A DNA stretch of 64,000 nucleotides from Nocardia rhizosphaerihabitans (GCF_014646295.1 NZ_BMNE01000006.1:372001-436000); one strand, 5' to 3'; counted from the stretch's first letter, positions 25,101-33,911 are shown. The notes: generated by a model from the letters alone, not told the origin. A program made the numbers and translations.

Positions 25101-25727
25101 TCAGTGGCCGCGGGCGATCCAGTCGGCGAGGGCGGGCTTTTCGGTGCCGATGGTGGTCGTGTCGCCGTGTCCGGTGTAAACCGTGGTCTCCTCGGGCAGC
25201 GCGAACAATCGGTCGCGGATCGAATCGATGATCGTGCCGAAATCGGAGAACGACCGCCCCGTGGCGCCCGGACCGCCCGCGAACAGGGTGTCACCGGTGA
25301 ACAGCGCCGCCAGTTCGGGCAGGTGCAGCGAGACCGAGCCGGGGGAGTGGCCGGGGGTGTGCAGAAGGTCGATGTCGGTGCCCGCCACCGTGATCCGGGT
25401 GGTATCCGCCAGCGAGAGGTAGCCGGCGTCGGGGTGGGTCATCCGCCACAGCGGCTCGTCGCCGGGGTGGAGCAGGACCGGGGCGTCGAGGCGCTCGCCG
25501 AGTTCGGGCGCGACGGTCACGTGGTCGTTGTGGCCGTGCGTGCACAGGATCGCGGTGACATGCCGGGAGCCGACCGCCGCGGCGATGGCGTCGGCGTCGT
25601 GGGCGGCGTCGACGACCAGCACCTCGTCGTCGTCGCCGATCAGCCACACATTGTTGTCGACCTCCCAGGTGCCGCCGTCGAGCGCGAAAACGCCTGAGGT
25701 GACGACCTTCTCGATGCGGGCGCTCAC
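25101..25727 (-). CDS. MBL-fold hydrolase of the mycothiol formaldehyde pathway
   Basis: 208 residues with a complete metallo-beta-lactamase metal site: THGHNDH (about residue 63), HTPGHSPGS and FTGDTLF. The fold and length match glyoxalase II-like thioesterases. In mycolic-acid actinobacteria this protein follows the mycothiol-dependent formaldehyde dehydrogenase and is thought to hydrolyse the formyl-mycothiol product to formate and free mycothiol. Its start overlaps the mscR stop by four bases. Confidence 0.9.
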   Translation of the reverse strand: MSARIEKVVTSGVFALDGGTWEVDNNVWLIGDDDEVLVVDAAHDADAIAAAVGSRHVTAILCTHGHNDHVTVAPELGERLDAPVLLHPGDEPLWRMTHPDAGYLSLADTTRITVAGTDIDLLHTPGHSPGSVSLHLPELAALFTGDTLFAGGPGATGRSFSDFGTIIDSIRDRLFALPEETTVYTGHGDTTTIGTEKPALADWIARGH

Positions 25728-26809
25728 CAGACCACCACCGAACGCAGCACCCGGCCCTCGCCCATGGCGGTGAACGCCTGCTCGACCTCGTCGATGCCGA
25801 TGCGCTCGGTGACGAAGCGGTCCAGCGGCAGCCTGCCCTGGCGATACAGATCGATGAGCATCGGGAAGTCGCGTTCGGGCAGGCAGTCGCCGTACCAGGA
25901 CGACTTGAGGGAGCCGCCGTGCGAGAACAGGTCGATCAGCGGCATCTCGAGCTTCATGTCCGGTGTCGGGACGCCGACGAGCACCACGGTGCCCGCGAGG
26001 TCGCGACCGTAGAACGCCTGCTGCCAGGTCTCCGGCCTGCCGACCGCGTCGATCACGACATCGGCGCCGAAACCGTCGGTGAGCTCCTTGATCTGCTCGA
26101 CCACGTCACCGGTGCTCGCGTCGATGGTGTGGGTAGCGCCGAAATCCTTCGCCCACTCCAGCTTTCGCGGGTCGCGGTCGATCGCGATGATCGTGCCCGC
26201 GCCGGCCAGGCGGGCGCCCGCGATCGCGGCGTCGCCGACACCGCCGCAGCCGATCACCGCGACACTGTCGCCGCGCGAGACGGCGCCGGTGTTCATGGCG
26301 GCACCGATGCCTGCCATCACGCCGCAGCCGAGCAGACCCGACACTGCCGGGTCGGTCTCGGGATCGATTTTGGTGCACTGCTTTTCGTGCACGAGGGTCT
26401 TGTCCGCGAATGCGCCGATGCCGAGCGCGGGGGTCAGCGCGGTGCCGTCGGTGAGCGTCATCGGGGCGCTCGCGTTGTGGGTGTCGAAGCAGTACCAGGG
26501 GCGGCCGCGCCGACAGGCCCGGCATTCGCCGCAGACCGCGCGCCAGTTCAGCACCACCGCATCGCCCTCGGCGACATGGGTGACCGCGGAGCCGACGGTC
26601 TCGACGACACCGGCGGCCTCGTGACCGAGCAGGAACGGGAACTCGTCGTTGATCCCACCCTCGCGGTAGTGCAGGTCGGTGTGGCAGACCCCGCAGGCCT
26701 GCACACGGACGATCACATCGTGCGGCCCCGGATCGGGGATCACGATGTCGACCGTTTCGACCGGGGCATCCTGCGCGCGGGCAATGACTCCACGGACGGT
26801 CTCGGGCAT
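25724..26809 (-). CDS. mscR: S-(hydroxymethyl)mycothiol dehydrogenase / nitrosomycothiol reductase
   Basis: 361-residue zinc alcohol dehydrogenase. Catalytic zinc ligands are Cys39 in ACGVCHTDLHYREGG and the later GHEAAG. The structural zinc lobe is CGECRACRRGRPWYC, and GCGGVGDAAIAGARLAGA is the NAD-binding motif. The close match to mycothiol-dependent formaldehyde dehydrogenases (MscR/AdhE2) places it in formaldehyde and nitrosothiol detoxification. The overlap with the MBL hydrolase gene gives a compact two-step operon. Confidence 0.93.
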   Translation of the reverse strand: MPETVRGVIARAQDAPVETVDIVIPDPGPHDVIVRVQACGVCHTDLHYREGGINDEFPFLLGHEAAGVVETVGSAVTHVAEGDAVVLNWRAVCGECRACRRGRPWYCFDTHNASAPMTLTDGTALTPALGIGAFADKTLVHEKQCTKIDPETDPAVSGLLGCGVMAGIGAAMNTGAVSRGDSVAVIGCGGVGDAAIAGARLAGAGTIIAIDRDPRKLEWAKDFGATHTIDASTGDVVEQIKELTDGFGADVVIDAVGRPETWQQAFYGRDLAGTVVLVGVPTPDMKLEMPLIDLFSHGGSLKSSWYGDCLPERDFPMLIDLYRQGRLPLDRFVTERIGIDEVEQAFTAMGEGRVLRSVVVW

Positions 26810-26866
26810 GCGGAACTCCTCAGTGTCGGCGTGTGCTACGCCAACGCTAGCGGTGCCGCGGCCCGA

Positions 26867-27085
26867 TCAGTCCGGGATGGGTGGGATATCCCCGGTCGGC
26901 GTGCCCAGCTCTTCCCGCACATGATGTTCGACGAGCAGCGGAACGAAGTCGCGGACGTGCACCTTCGCGAAATGGTCATAGGTCTGCTGGACGATGTCGG
27001 CTATCTCGGCCGGGGCGATCGTGGGGTAACGGATGGTCAACCGTTCGATGACCTCGTCGAGTTGCTGATCCTCGTGAGTAGTCAT
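26867..27085 (-). CDS. small three-helix-bundle protein
   Basis: 72 residues. The sequence is helical and amphipathic: QLDEVIERLTIRYP, APAEIADIVQQTYDHFAKV, and RDFVPLLVEHHVREEL. This matches a small actinobacterial family annotated as a three-helix bundle dimerisation domain, of unknown role. It lies 57 bases upstream of mscR on the same strand and may be transcribed with it. Confidence 0.75.
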   Translation of the reverse strand: MTTHEDQQLDEVIERLTIRYPTIAPAEIADIVQQTYDHFAKVHVRDFVPLLVEHHVREELGTPTGDIPPIPD

Positions 27086-27123
27086 AACTCAGGGTTACCC
27101 CGGGAGCCGGGGTGGTCAACCGG

Positions 27124-27234
27124 TCACTTTTCGTCGAAGACCAGATCTGTCGGCGGATGGGTCAGGCGCACGGTCTGGCCGTCGATGGCGGTGATCGGTA
27201 CTTCGTCCTGGACGCGGTGGGGCCCGGTAGGCAC
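27124..27234 (-). CDS. possible 36-residue protein
   Basis: A GTG-started frame (VPTGPHRVQDEVPITAIDGQ, then TVRLTHPPTDLVFDEK) with mostly G/C third positions. It ends 38 bases before the three-helix gene on the same strand. No clear ribosome site and no recognised family are seen. It may equally be the tail of a decayed gene; the GC-biased codons are the only positive evidence. Confidence 0.3.
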   Translation of the reverse strand: MPTGPHRVQDEVPITAIDGQTVRLTHPPTDLVFDEK

Positions 27235-27264
27235 GGTGGAGGGGACCTGACCAGAGGAGAACCT

Positions 27265-27630
27265 ATGAATCCGGCTCGCCCCACAGTCCGTGGTGCCGGT
27301 GTGCTCGCGCTCGCGGTGCTCGCGGTGGGGATCGGCGCCTGTTCCGCCGACCCGGATGTGCCGCAGGCCGCCCACGCCTCGGCGACCACCGAGGTATCCG
27401 CGCAGGCCACGCCACCGTCGCCGACCACGGAGCAGCCGCCGACCACCCGGCAGGTCGATCACAGTCTCGACGACGAACTGTTCGCCGCCGCAGCGGACAA
27501 CGACGCGGCCCTGGTACGTGACCTGATCGCCCGCGGCGCCGACCCGCAGATCCGCGACGCGGACGGCCGCACCGCACTGCAGAACGCCGAACGCCTCGAC
27601 CAGGACGCGATCGTCGCCCTGCTGCGCTGA
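27265..27630 (+). CDS. lipoprotein with a C-terminal ankyrin-type repeat
   Basis: 121 residues from the ATG at 27265, preceded by AGAGGAGA. A lipoprotein signal ends at VGIGACSAD (Cys26). A Pro/Thr-rich linker (TPPSPTTEQPPTTRQ) leads to one and a half ankyrin repeats: DDELFAAAADNDAALVRDLI, then ARGADPQIRDADGRTALQNA. It is probably anchored at the outer face of the membrane and binds a protein partner. The next gene is a hydrolase 50 bases on. Confidence 0.8.
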   Translation: MNPARPTVRGAGVLALAVLAVGIGACSADPDVPQAAHASATTEVSAQATPPSPTTEQPPTTRQVDHSLDDELFAAAADNDAALVRDLIARGADPQIRDADGRTALQNAERLDQDAIVALLR

Positions 27631-27679
27631 TCGGCCCGCCTGCCGCCGTGGCACAGGTGGGCGGACTACCCTCGGCGGC

Positions 27680-28600
27680 ATGGCCGAGGACGAGTTCTTC
27701 CTGGATCCCACGATCGGTCGACCCGCGGACAAGGTCGGGTACTTCACCGACCAGGCGAGCTTCCACCGGTTCGCCGCCGCCTATCGCGCAGGCATGGCGG
27801 AACTACCGAAGCCCGACGCGATGGCGGCGGTGCCCACTTCGTTCGGGCAGGTGCGCGCCTACCGGTTCGGCCCCAGCGGTGGCACGCCGGTGGTCCTGCT
27901 GTCCGGCCGGCAGGCATCGACCCCGATGTGGGCCACCAACCTGCCCGGCCTGCGGGCGCGGCACACCGTCTGGTCGGTGGACAGCGTCGGTGAGCCGGGC
28001 GCGAGCGGCCAGACCAGGGAGCTGATCGACGGACTCGATCAAGCCACCTGGGTCTCGGAAACCATTGCCGGACTGGGTGTTCCACGCGCCCATCTGCTCG
28101 GCGTGAGCATCGGCGCGAATCTGGCGGTGCAGACCGCCATGCACCGCCCCGACTGCGTCGCCTCGATCACCCTGCTCGATCCGGCGAACACCTTCGCCCG
28201 GTTGAGCTGGAAGATGATCATCGTCTCGCTGGGCAGCGCCATCCCCGCGATGCCGCCGAGGCTGCGCAATCGGCTGCTGAGCTGGATTTCCGGTGGCGCT
28301 CCCGTCGACGACTCGGTCCCCGAGGGCAGGCTGGTCGCCTCCGGCATGAGGGACTACCGCGACGCCCAGCCGCTGCTGCCGCGCCCGACCGAGGAAGAAC
28401 TGCGCGCGATCGCCGTGCCGGTGCTTGCCGTGTTCGCCGGTCGCAGCATCGTGCACGACGCGACCGAGGCCGCCGACACCGCCCGGCTGATCCCCGGCGC
28501 CCAGGTGGAGGTGTGGCCGGACGCCTCGCACGCCATCAACGGTGAATACCCCGACCGCATCGCCGAGCGGTTCGCCGAGTTCACGGCCGGGATCGGCTGA
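27680..28600 (+). CDS. alpha/beta hydrolase
   Basis: 306 residues without a signal peptide. The nucleophile elbow is LLGVSIGANLAVQ, the acid is probably in VFAGRSIVHDATEAA, and the histidine is in PDASHAINGEYPD. A cap of helices lies between. Related proteins hydrolyse small esters or carry out lactone cleavage. Its 3' end overlaps by 20 bases the stop of the AraC-type fragment on the opposite strand. Confidence 0.85.
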   Translation: MAEDEFFLDPTIGRPADKVGYFTDQASFHRFAAAYRAGMAELPKPDAMAAVPTSFGQVRAYRFGPSGGTPVVLLSGRQASTPMWATNLPGLRARHTVWSVDSVGEPGASGQTRELIDGLDQATWVSETIAGLGVPRAHLLGVSIGANLAVQTAMHRPDCVASITLLDPANTFARLSWKMIIVSLGSAIPAMPPRLRNRLLSWISGGAPVDDSVPEGRLVASGMRDYRDAQPLLPRPTEEELRAIAVPVLAVFAGRSIVHDATEAADTARLIPGAQVEVWPDASHAINGEYPDRIAERFAEFTAGIG

Positions 28601-28913
28601 CCGCCTCCGAGCTCGTCGAGGGGGAGTGCCGCGACAACGTCGCTCGGTAATGCGCGGGTGCGACGCCGAACCGGCGCACGAACGCTTGCCGCAGTGACTC
28701 GGCCGTGCCGAAGCCGCAGCGGGTCGCGATCGCCGCGACCGGGGTCGTGGTGTGCACCAGCAACTGGGCGGCCGCTTCGACCCGCGCGCGGCGGATGTGG
28801 CGGCCAGGGGTGACGCCGAGGTGTTTGCCGAACAGGCGGGTCAGGTGGCGTGCGCTCACGCCTTCGCGGGCGGCCAGCGCGGCGGTGGACAGGTCGTCGG
28901 ACAGGTGCTGCCG
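28581..28913 (-). pseudogene. AraC/GlxA-type regulator fragment, N-terminal domain missing
   Basis: Only the two helix-turn-helix units of an AraC regulator are present: LAAREGVSARHLTRLFGKHL, then IATRCGFGTAESLRQAFVRRFG and the final PAHYRATL. The sequence LSDDLSTAALAAREGV is normally joined to a DJ-1/PfpI-type ligand domain. Here the frame upstream changes into unrelated sequence at about 28910. No start codon with a ribosome site is seen there, so it is likely inactive, though a free DNA-binding domain cannot be excluded. Confidence 0.7.
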
Positions 28914-29078
28914 CTGATCTATTTGGTCACCGCCGCGCTCGGCAGGCCGGCGAGCACCTGGGCGGTATTCGGTGTGCTCGGCGTCGTTTTCGGCCTGCTC
29001 GCTGCCCAGGACGCGGTACCGACCACGGCGGTGCTGTCGGCGGTGGCCGTCCTCGCGGTGCCCGAGCCCGCGCACGAC
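28908..29078 (+). pseudogene. remnant of a membrane protein
   Basis: About 55 codons encode two convincing hydrophobic segments (LPLIYLVTAALG and TWAVFGVLGVVFGLLAAQ, then TAVLSAVAVLAV). They have no start, no stop of their own, and adjoin the AraC fragment on the opposite strand with no spacer. It looks like the middle of a transporter or integral membrane gene left after a deletion. The parent family cannot be named. Confidence 0.5.
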
Positions 29079-29082
29079 GAAA

Positions 29083-29100
29083 CCCCGGCCGGAACCGGGG
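29083..29100 (-). terminator. hairpin terminator for the 29117 gene
   Basis: CCCCGG and CCGGGG arms with a six-base loop are followed, on the minus strand, by TTTCG. It lies 17 bases after the stop codon. Confidence 0.5.
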
Positions 29101-29116
29101 CTTCGGGACGGGGATC

Positions 29117-29635
29117 TCAGCCGAGGACCGACAGCGCCAGCCCGATGACGGCGCCCGCGAAAACCACTGTGTTGCGGACCTTCTGGAGAGTCCAGGTCCA
29201 CGCCGGGAACCCGGCTTCGGCGCGGTCGAGCAGGGCGGGCACGTCGATCCGCGCCAGCTCGGGATCACCGGTGCGGGCGAAGGCGGCCGTCACCGACCGC
29301 ACCGCGGTGTGGTTGCTGTAGACGATCACGCAGTTGCCGAGGAACACCAGGGTCAGCACCATCCAGTTCACCGGGCGGGCGATGTCGAGGCCGGCCAGGT
29401 TCAGCCCGGCCGCGGTGAGCATGATCGCGGCGACGCTCAGCGGCGCCGCGCTCTCGTGCCCGCTGGCATCGAACCGCATGCCGTGTTCGTGCAGCGCTGT
29501 GGTGCGCACGCCCTGGCGCGACAGCTCGGCCTGCGCGGTCGCCATGGCGGCCTTGCCGTAGCGGTGGCGGACGATCGGCATGCTCACGAAGGCGGCGGCG
29601 ATGGCGATCTCGATGGCGGCGACGAGGGTGTTCAT
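29117..29635 (-). CDS. four-helix membrane protein of unknown function
   Basis: 172 residues from the ATG at 29635 (GGAGC upstream). Hydrophobic segments are VAAIEIAIAAAFVSMPIV, VAAIMLTAAGLNLAGL, WMVLTLVFLGNCVIVY and TVVFAGAVIGLALSVLG. Between them are polar loops rich in Arg and Ala. No family motif is recognised. It is divergent from a TetR gene, with repeated operator-like sites between, so it is probably a regulated small-molecule resistance or transport protein. Confidence 0.8.
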   Translation of the reverse strand: MNTLVAAIEIAIAAAFVSMPIVRHRYGKAAMATAQAELSRQGVRTTALHEHGMRFDASGHESAAPLSVAAIMLTAAGLNLAGLDIARPVNWMVLTLVFLGNCVIVYSNHTAVRSVTAAFARTGDPELARIDVPALLDRAEAGFPAWTWTLQKVRNTVVFAGAVIGLALSVLG

Positions 29636-29650
29636 GGGGTGCTCCGATCC

Positions 29651-29696
29651 GACTTGAACTAAGTAAAAGAACCATAGCGTCAGACTTGAACTAAGT
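29651..29696. promoter_or_regulatory. two direct copies of a 14-base operator-like element
   Basis: GACTTGAACTAAGT occurs at 29651-29664 and again at 29683-29696, 32 bases apart (three helical turns). Each contains imperfect dyad arms ACTT/AAGT. A weaker relative (ACTTATTGAACTTTGT) follows at 29703. They lie between the divergent membrane-protein and TetR genes. Confidence 0.65.
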
Positions 29697-29751
29697 GCAA
29701 GTGACTTATTGAACTTTGTGAAAGTCGGGCGAGCGCGCCTATCGTGGCGGC

Positions 29752-30426
29752 ATGGCACGCGACACCTTGACCAGGGAACAGATCGTCGGCGCGGCGATCG
29801 AGCTGCTCGACGAGGAGGGCCTGGACGGACTGAACATGCGCAGCCTCGGTCAGCGCCTGGACTCCGCCGCGACCGCCATGTACTGGCACGTGAAGAACAA
29901 GGACAACCTGGTGCGCCTGGCCGTCGACGAGGTGTGGGGCGAGATCGACCTGCCCGACCCGGATGCCGCCGACTGGCGCGCGGCCGCCGAGTCGATGGCC
30001 ACCGGGATGTATGAGGCGCTGGCCAGGCACCCTTGGCTGGTGCAGGCGCAGGCGAGTCATCTGCTCTACGGCCCCAACAAGTCCAGGCACGACGAGAACG
30101 CGCTGGCGATCTTCGAGTCGGCCGGGTTCGACGACGACGATGCCGACCGCGCCGTCGCCGCGATCTTCCTGTTCGTCCTCGGCAACGCGACCGGCCCCGC
30201 CGCCAACGTCTCCCTGCGCAGACGGCTGAGCAAGGGCGGCGCCGACCCGGAAGCGCAACTGGCGCAGGCGATGACCGAGGCGAGCGAGATCGCGGGCACG
30301 TTCCCCCGGCTGCGCGCCCGGATCGAGCGCGCAGCGGGCACCGGTTACAACGCCGCGCCCGACAGCAGCTTCCGGTTCGGTCTGGCCGCCCTGCTCGACG
30401 GCATCGCCGCGCGGAAAGTGCTCTAG
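29752..30426 (+). CDS. TetR-family regulator (TetR_C class)
   Basis: 224 residues. The helix-turn-helix MRSLGQRLDSAATAMYWHVKNKDNLVRLAV (residues 28-57) is of the classical TetR subtype that recognises drug-efflux operators. The C-terminal domain has the long helices typical of TetR_C, including AVAAIFLFVLGNATGPAANVS. The likely target is the divergent membrane-protein promoter with its repeated 14-base elements, plus its own promoter. Confidence 0.9.
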   Translation: MARDTLTREQIVGAAIELLDEEGLDGLNMRSLGQRLDSAATAMYWHVKNKDNLVRLAVDEVWGEIDLPDPDAADWRAAAESMATGMYEALARHPWLVQAQASHLLYGPNKSRHDENALAIFESAGFDDDDADRAVAAIFLFVLGNATGPAANVSLRRRLSKGGADPEAQLAQAMTEASEIAGTFPRLRARIERAAGTGYNAAPDSSFRFGLAALLDGIAARKVL

Positions 30427-30433
30427 CGCAGCG

Positions 30434-31087
30434 CTATTCGGTGACCGAGCCGATGCGCTCCAGCACGGCGGTCACCACGAGGAACCCGCTGTCGACGACG
30501 TCGTCCAGCGGCTGGCGGTAGTCGTCGAGCACCCATTTCTGGGCGATGATCAGGATCGCGCCGACAAGCCCGAGCACCACCATCCGCACGCTCACGGCGG
30601 GGTGGTTGTCCAGGTCCACATACGGGGTCAGCAGGGCCATGCAGATGTCGATCAGTGCGTCGAGCACATCATGATAGGCGCGGTCGACGGTCGGGCTCAC
30701 GCCGAGGATCTCGAAGAAGGCGATCCTCGGCACTCGCGGGTCGTCGAGGATGAGCTGGAAATACGCCGTCAGCGCGCTGCGCACCCTGGTGGGGATCTCG
30801 GCCTCGACGTCGCCGATGCCGACATGGATCGCCTCGATCATCCGCGCGGCCACTTCGCGATACACCTCGAGCAGCAAATCCTCGCTGTCGGTGAAGGATT
30901 CGTAGAAGTAGCGCTTCCCGACGCCGGCGGCGGCGCAGATCGAGGTGACCGTGGTGTTGCGGTAGCCGTCGGTGCCGAACGCCTCGGTCGCCGCGTCGAT
31001 CAGGCGGGCGCGGCGCTCCTGCTGACGCTGCCCGGGGGCGGCGCCGCGGTATCTGCGTCCGTCGGCATCGAGTTCGGGCGCGTTCAC
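30434..31087 (-). CDS. TetR/AcrR-family regulator
   Basis: 217 residues. The basic N-terminal tail (GAAPGQRQQERRARLIDAA) precedes the helix-turn-helix VTSICAAAGVGKRYFYESFTDSEDLLLEVY. Regulators with this KRYFYESF recognition helix often control lipid or hydrolase genes in Nocardia-like organisms. It is divergent from the secreted CocE-type hydrolase gene, and a 19-base palindrome lies between them. Confidence 0.88.
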   Translation of the reverse strand: MNAPELDADGRRYRGAAPGQRQQERRARLIDAATEAFGTDGYRNTTVTSICAAAGVGKRYFYESFTDSEDLLLEVYREVAARMIEAIHVGIGDVEAEIPTRVRSALTAYFQLILDDPRVPRIAFFEILGVSPTVDRAYHDVLDALIDICMALLTPYVDLDNHPAVSVRMVVLGLVGAILIIAQKWVLDDYRQPLDDVVDSGFLVVTAVLERIGSVTE

Positions 31088-31177
31088 ATCGTCGATTCTG
31101 TCAGGTGGCCTGATCGGGTCCGCGCGGCGGTTGGTCGGTACAGGGGGTGGGCCGGGAACATGTTCTTGCGATCGAAC

Positions 31178-31196
31178 GTGACGCAGGCTACGTTAC
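31178..31196. promoter_or_regulatory. 19-base imperfect palindrome, probable TetR operator
   Basis: GTGACGCAGGCTACGTTAC matches its reverse complement at all but three symmetric pairs and the centre. It lies 54 bases upstream of the hydrolase start and 91 bases upstream of the TetR start. Confidence 0.6.
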
Positions 31197-31249
31197 TTTC
31201 CGGTACGGGAACGTCGTGGTTCCCGATGGTGGAGGGCTGAGACCGAAGC

Positions 31250-33283
31250 ATGATCAAACATCGAGGGCGACTGGCCGCGCTGGTCGCATCTGTCGTCGTG
31301 TTCGCGGGGGCGGTCGCGTCGGCACCGGTAGGCCAGGCATTGCCTGCCACCGATGGGCTGGACGCGCAATTCGTCGCCACCCACAACGGGCCGCAACAAT
31401 ACCCGAACGTCTTCATCGAGTGGGACGTGCCGATCACCATGAGTGACGGAACGGTATTGAAAGCCAACGTCTATCACCCGGCGGGCGCCGACGGACAGCC
31501 GATCGCCGAGCCGACGCCGACGATCGTCAACATGACGCCGTACACGAAGCTCGTCTCCAACATCGCCGACTCGACGCTCGCGGTGCCCGGCCTGTCCGAC
31601 CTGCTGATGCCGGTCCTGCAGAACCTGGACTTCTCGGCCTTCGGCTTCAGCAGCCTCAGCGACATGATGAAGGCCCTGCCCGGCGGCGCCGCGCGCACCT
31701 TCGGCGTGGACCGGAACCTGATCCGCGGCGGCTACACCCAGGTCGTCGTCGACGTGCGCGGCACCGGTTTCTCGCAGGGCGTCTGGCAGGTGTTCGGCGA
31801 ACGCGAACAGCTCGACGGCGTCGAGGTCGTCGACTGGGCAGCCGAGCAGCGCTGGTCCGACGGCAAGATCGGGATGAGCGGCATCTCCTACTCCGGGATC
31901 AACCAGCTGCAGACCGCGCAGCGGCATCCCGAGGCGCTCAAGGCGATCTTCCCGATCGTGCCGGGCAGCGACCTGATCCGCGATGTCGCCGCCCCCGGTG
32001 GTGCGCTCGGCATCGGCTTCATCCCGGCCTGGCTGCTCGCCGTCGACGGCACGAAACTGCTGCCGGACCTGGTCTCGATCCTGACCGGCAAGTTCGACTG
32101 GACCTGGCTGGCCGACCGGGTGCGCGACCCGTTCACCTTCTTCAATGTGCTCATCGCCGCGCTGACCACCCCGAGCGTGGACCAGATCCCGCCGGAGATG
32201 GCCTCGATCCTCGACGACGAGAGCCCGCTGCGGACCGCCTGGGTCGGCGCGCCGGATCAGGTGCAGGTGCCGACCTTCCTCTACGGCGGCTGGCACGACA
32301 TCTTCACCTACTCGACCCCGCGCATCTACAACGCCGTCGATGTGCCCGCCGAGCAGAAGAAGCTCATCATGGGCAACGTCTATCACGTGACCGTGAGCTC
32401 GGGCCTGGGTCAGGCCGGTGCGCCCGCGCCGCTGGAGTCGTTGCAGCGCGCCTGGTTCGACAAGTGGCTCAAGGGCATCGACAACGGCATCGACCGCTAC
32501 GAGCCGGTCACCTTGTGGCAGCAGGGCAGCGAGCAGTGGACCACCGACGTCGCGTTCCCGCGGCCGGGCATGCAGCACCGGCGGCTGTACCTCGACGGCG
32601 CGTCCTCGGGGACAGCGCCCGGCAGCAGGCACGACGGCAGCCTGGTCACCGCACCCGGTGCCGCCCAGCGGGTTTCGGTCGATCCGAGCTTGACCACCGT
32701 CTGCTCGCGCGATGCCGCGCAGGGCACGGCCGGTCTGATTCCGCTGCCCGATGTCTGCGCCAAAGACGCCCGGATCAGTGAAGGCGCGGCGCTGACCTTC
32801 ACCACCGCGCCGGTGACCCAGCCGACCCGCATCTCGGGCTCGATCGCGGCACACCTGAACACCGTGCTCGACGCGACCGACGGCTACTGGACGGTGACGG
32901 TGAACGACGTTGCGCCCGACGGGCGTTCGACCGTCTGGTCGCAGGGTCAGCTGGTCGCCTCGCTGCGCGCGGTCGACGACGGCAAGTCGACGCGCTCACC
33001 CAACGGCGACTACACCGACCCGTACCCGATTCTCACCCTCGACACCCGTCAGCCGGTGGTGCCGGGCGAGCCGACCACGGTCGATATCGGCATCCGCGCC
33101 ACCGACGGCGTGCTCCTGCCGGGTCACCGCCTGCGCGTCGACATGTTCGCGAGCAACTTCCCCAGCGGAATCCCGTTGCGGCCGTTGCTGAACGAGAGCG
33201 GTCTGCGGACCCAGCACCTCGAGCTCGACCCGGCCCGCCCGAGCTGGATCAACGTGCCGATGGACGTCGATCCGGGCTGGTGA
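31250..33283 (+). CDS. secreted CocE/NonD (S15-type) hydrolase
   Basis: 677 residues with an N-terminal signal peptide (LAALVASVVVFAGAVASAP). The catalytic part has DVRGTGFSQGVW, the nucleophile motif IGMSGISYSGINQLQ and a later aspartate and histidine (GGWHDIF). The C-terminal jelly-roll X-Pro dipeptidyl-peptidase domain includes ARISGSIAAHL-like strands and HRLRVDMFASNFP. Family members cleave acyl esters or X-Pro peptides. The signal suggests action on an extracellular or cell-wall ester. Probably controlled by the divergent TetR. Confidence 0.9.
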   Translation: MIKHRGRLAALVASVVVFAGAVASAPVGQALPATDGLDAQFVATHNGPQQYPNVFIEWDVPITMSDGTVLKANVYHPAGADGQPIAEPTPTIVNMTPYTKLVSNIADSTLAVPGLSDLLMPVLQNLDFSAFGFSSLSDMMKALPGGAARTFGVDRNLIRGGYTQVVVDVRGTGFSQGVWQVFGEREQLDGVEVVDWAAEQRWSDGKIGMSGISYSGINQLQTAQRHPEALKAIFPIVPGSDLIRDVAAPGGALGIGFIPAWLLAVDGTKLLPDLVSILTGKFDWTWLADRVRDPFTFFNVLIAALTTPSVDQIPPEMASILDDESPLRTAWVGAPDQVQVPTFLYGGWHDIFTYSTPRIYNAVDVPAEQKKLIMGNVYHVTVSSGLGQAGAPAPLESLQRAWFDKWLKGIDNGIDRYEPVTLWQQGSEQWTTDVAFPRPGMQHRRLYLDGASSGTAPGSRHDGSLVTAPGAAQRVSVDPSLTTVCSRDAAQGTAGLIPLPDVCAKDARISEGAALTFTTAPVTQPTRISGSIAAHLNTVLDATDGYWTVTVNDVAPDGRSTVWSQGQLVASLRAVDDGKSTRSPNGDYTDPYPILTLDTRQPVVPGEPTTVDIGIRATDGVLLPGHRLRVDMFASNFPSGIPLRPLLNESGLRTQHLELDPARPSWINVPMDVDPGW

Positions 33284-33290
33284 TCCCGGT

Positions 33291-33911
33291 TCACCCCGCC
33301 TCGAACAACCGGGTCAGGTCGTCGACGAACTCGGTGTAGGCCTGCGCGCGATCGGTCGCGCGCAGGACCGAGGCGGGGTGCACCGTCGCCCCGACCCGGT
33401 AGTGCTCGGCGTCGACGATCCGTCCCCGCAGCTCGGTGACCTTGGCTTTCGGGCCGAGCACCGCCTGCGTGGCGATCGCGCCGAGGCAGATCACCAGGTC
33501 GGGGGCCACCAGTTCCAGCTCCGTCACCAGCCACGGTGCGCACGCGACGATCTCGGTCCGGCGCGGTTGCTGATGGATCCGGCGCTTGCCGCGCTCGACG
33601 AACCGGAAGTGCTTCACGGCGTTGGTGAGATACAGCGAGTCACGGTCGACGCCGATCTCGGCCAGCGCGCGATCGAGCAGATGGCCCGCCGGGCCGACGA
33701 ACGGGTGCCCGTCCAGATCCTCGTCGTTGCCGGGCTGTTCGCCGACCAGGACGGTGCTCGCCGTCGCCGCGCCCTCGCCGAACACGGTCTGGGTGGCATC
33801 GCGGTAGAGGTCGCAGCCGTGGCAGCGTTGCGCGGCGGCGCGCACGGCGGCCAGGTCGTCGGTGTGCGGAATGTATTCCGCCGCACCCGGATACCGGGTT
33901 CTGGTCGTCAT
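33291..33911 (-). CDS. udgX: UdgX-type uracil-DNA glycosylase
   Basis: 206 residues from the ATG at 33911. It is a family 4-like iron-sulfur uracil glycosylase: CHGCDLY near the start supplies Cys ligands, GEQPGNDEDLDGHPFVGPAG is motif A, and HPASVLR is motif B. The insertion GKRRIHQQP after VKHFRFVER is the UdgX signature; its histidine makes a covalent bond to uracil-containing DNA in known UdgX proteins. The start overlaps the DUF72 stop by four bases. Confidence 0.93.
   Translation of the reverse strand: MTTRTRYPGAAEYIPHTDDLAAVRAAAQRCHGCDLYRDATQTVFGEGAATASTVLVGEQPGNDEDLDGHPFVGPAGHLLDRALAEIGVDRDSLYLTNAVKHFRFVERGKRRIHQQPRRTEIVACAPWLVTELELVAPDLVICLGAIATQAVLGPKAKVTELRGRIVDAEHYRVGATVHPASVLRATDRAQAYTEFVDDLTRLFEAG

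Noticed and set aside
31156..31165. GAACATGTTC resembling an SOS box near the CocE hydrolase
   Set aside because: Actinobacterial LexA sites need four bases between GAAC and GTTC; only two are present here.
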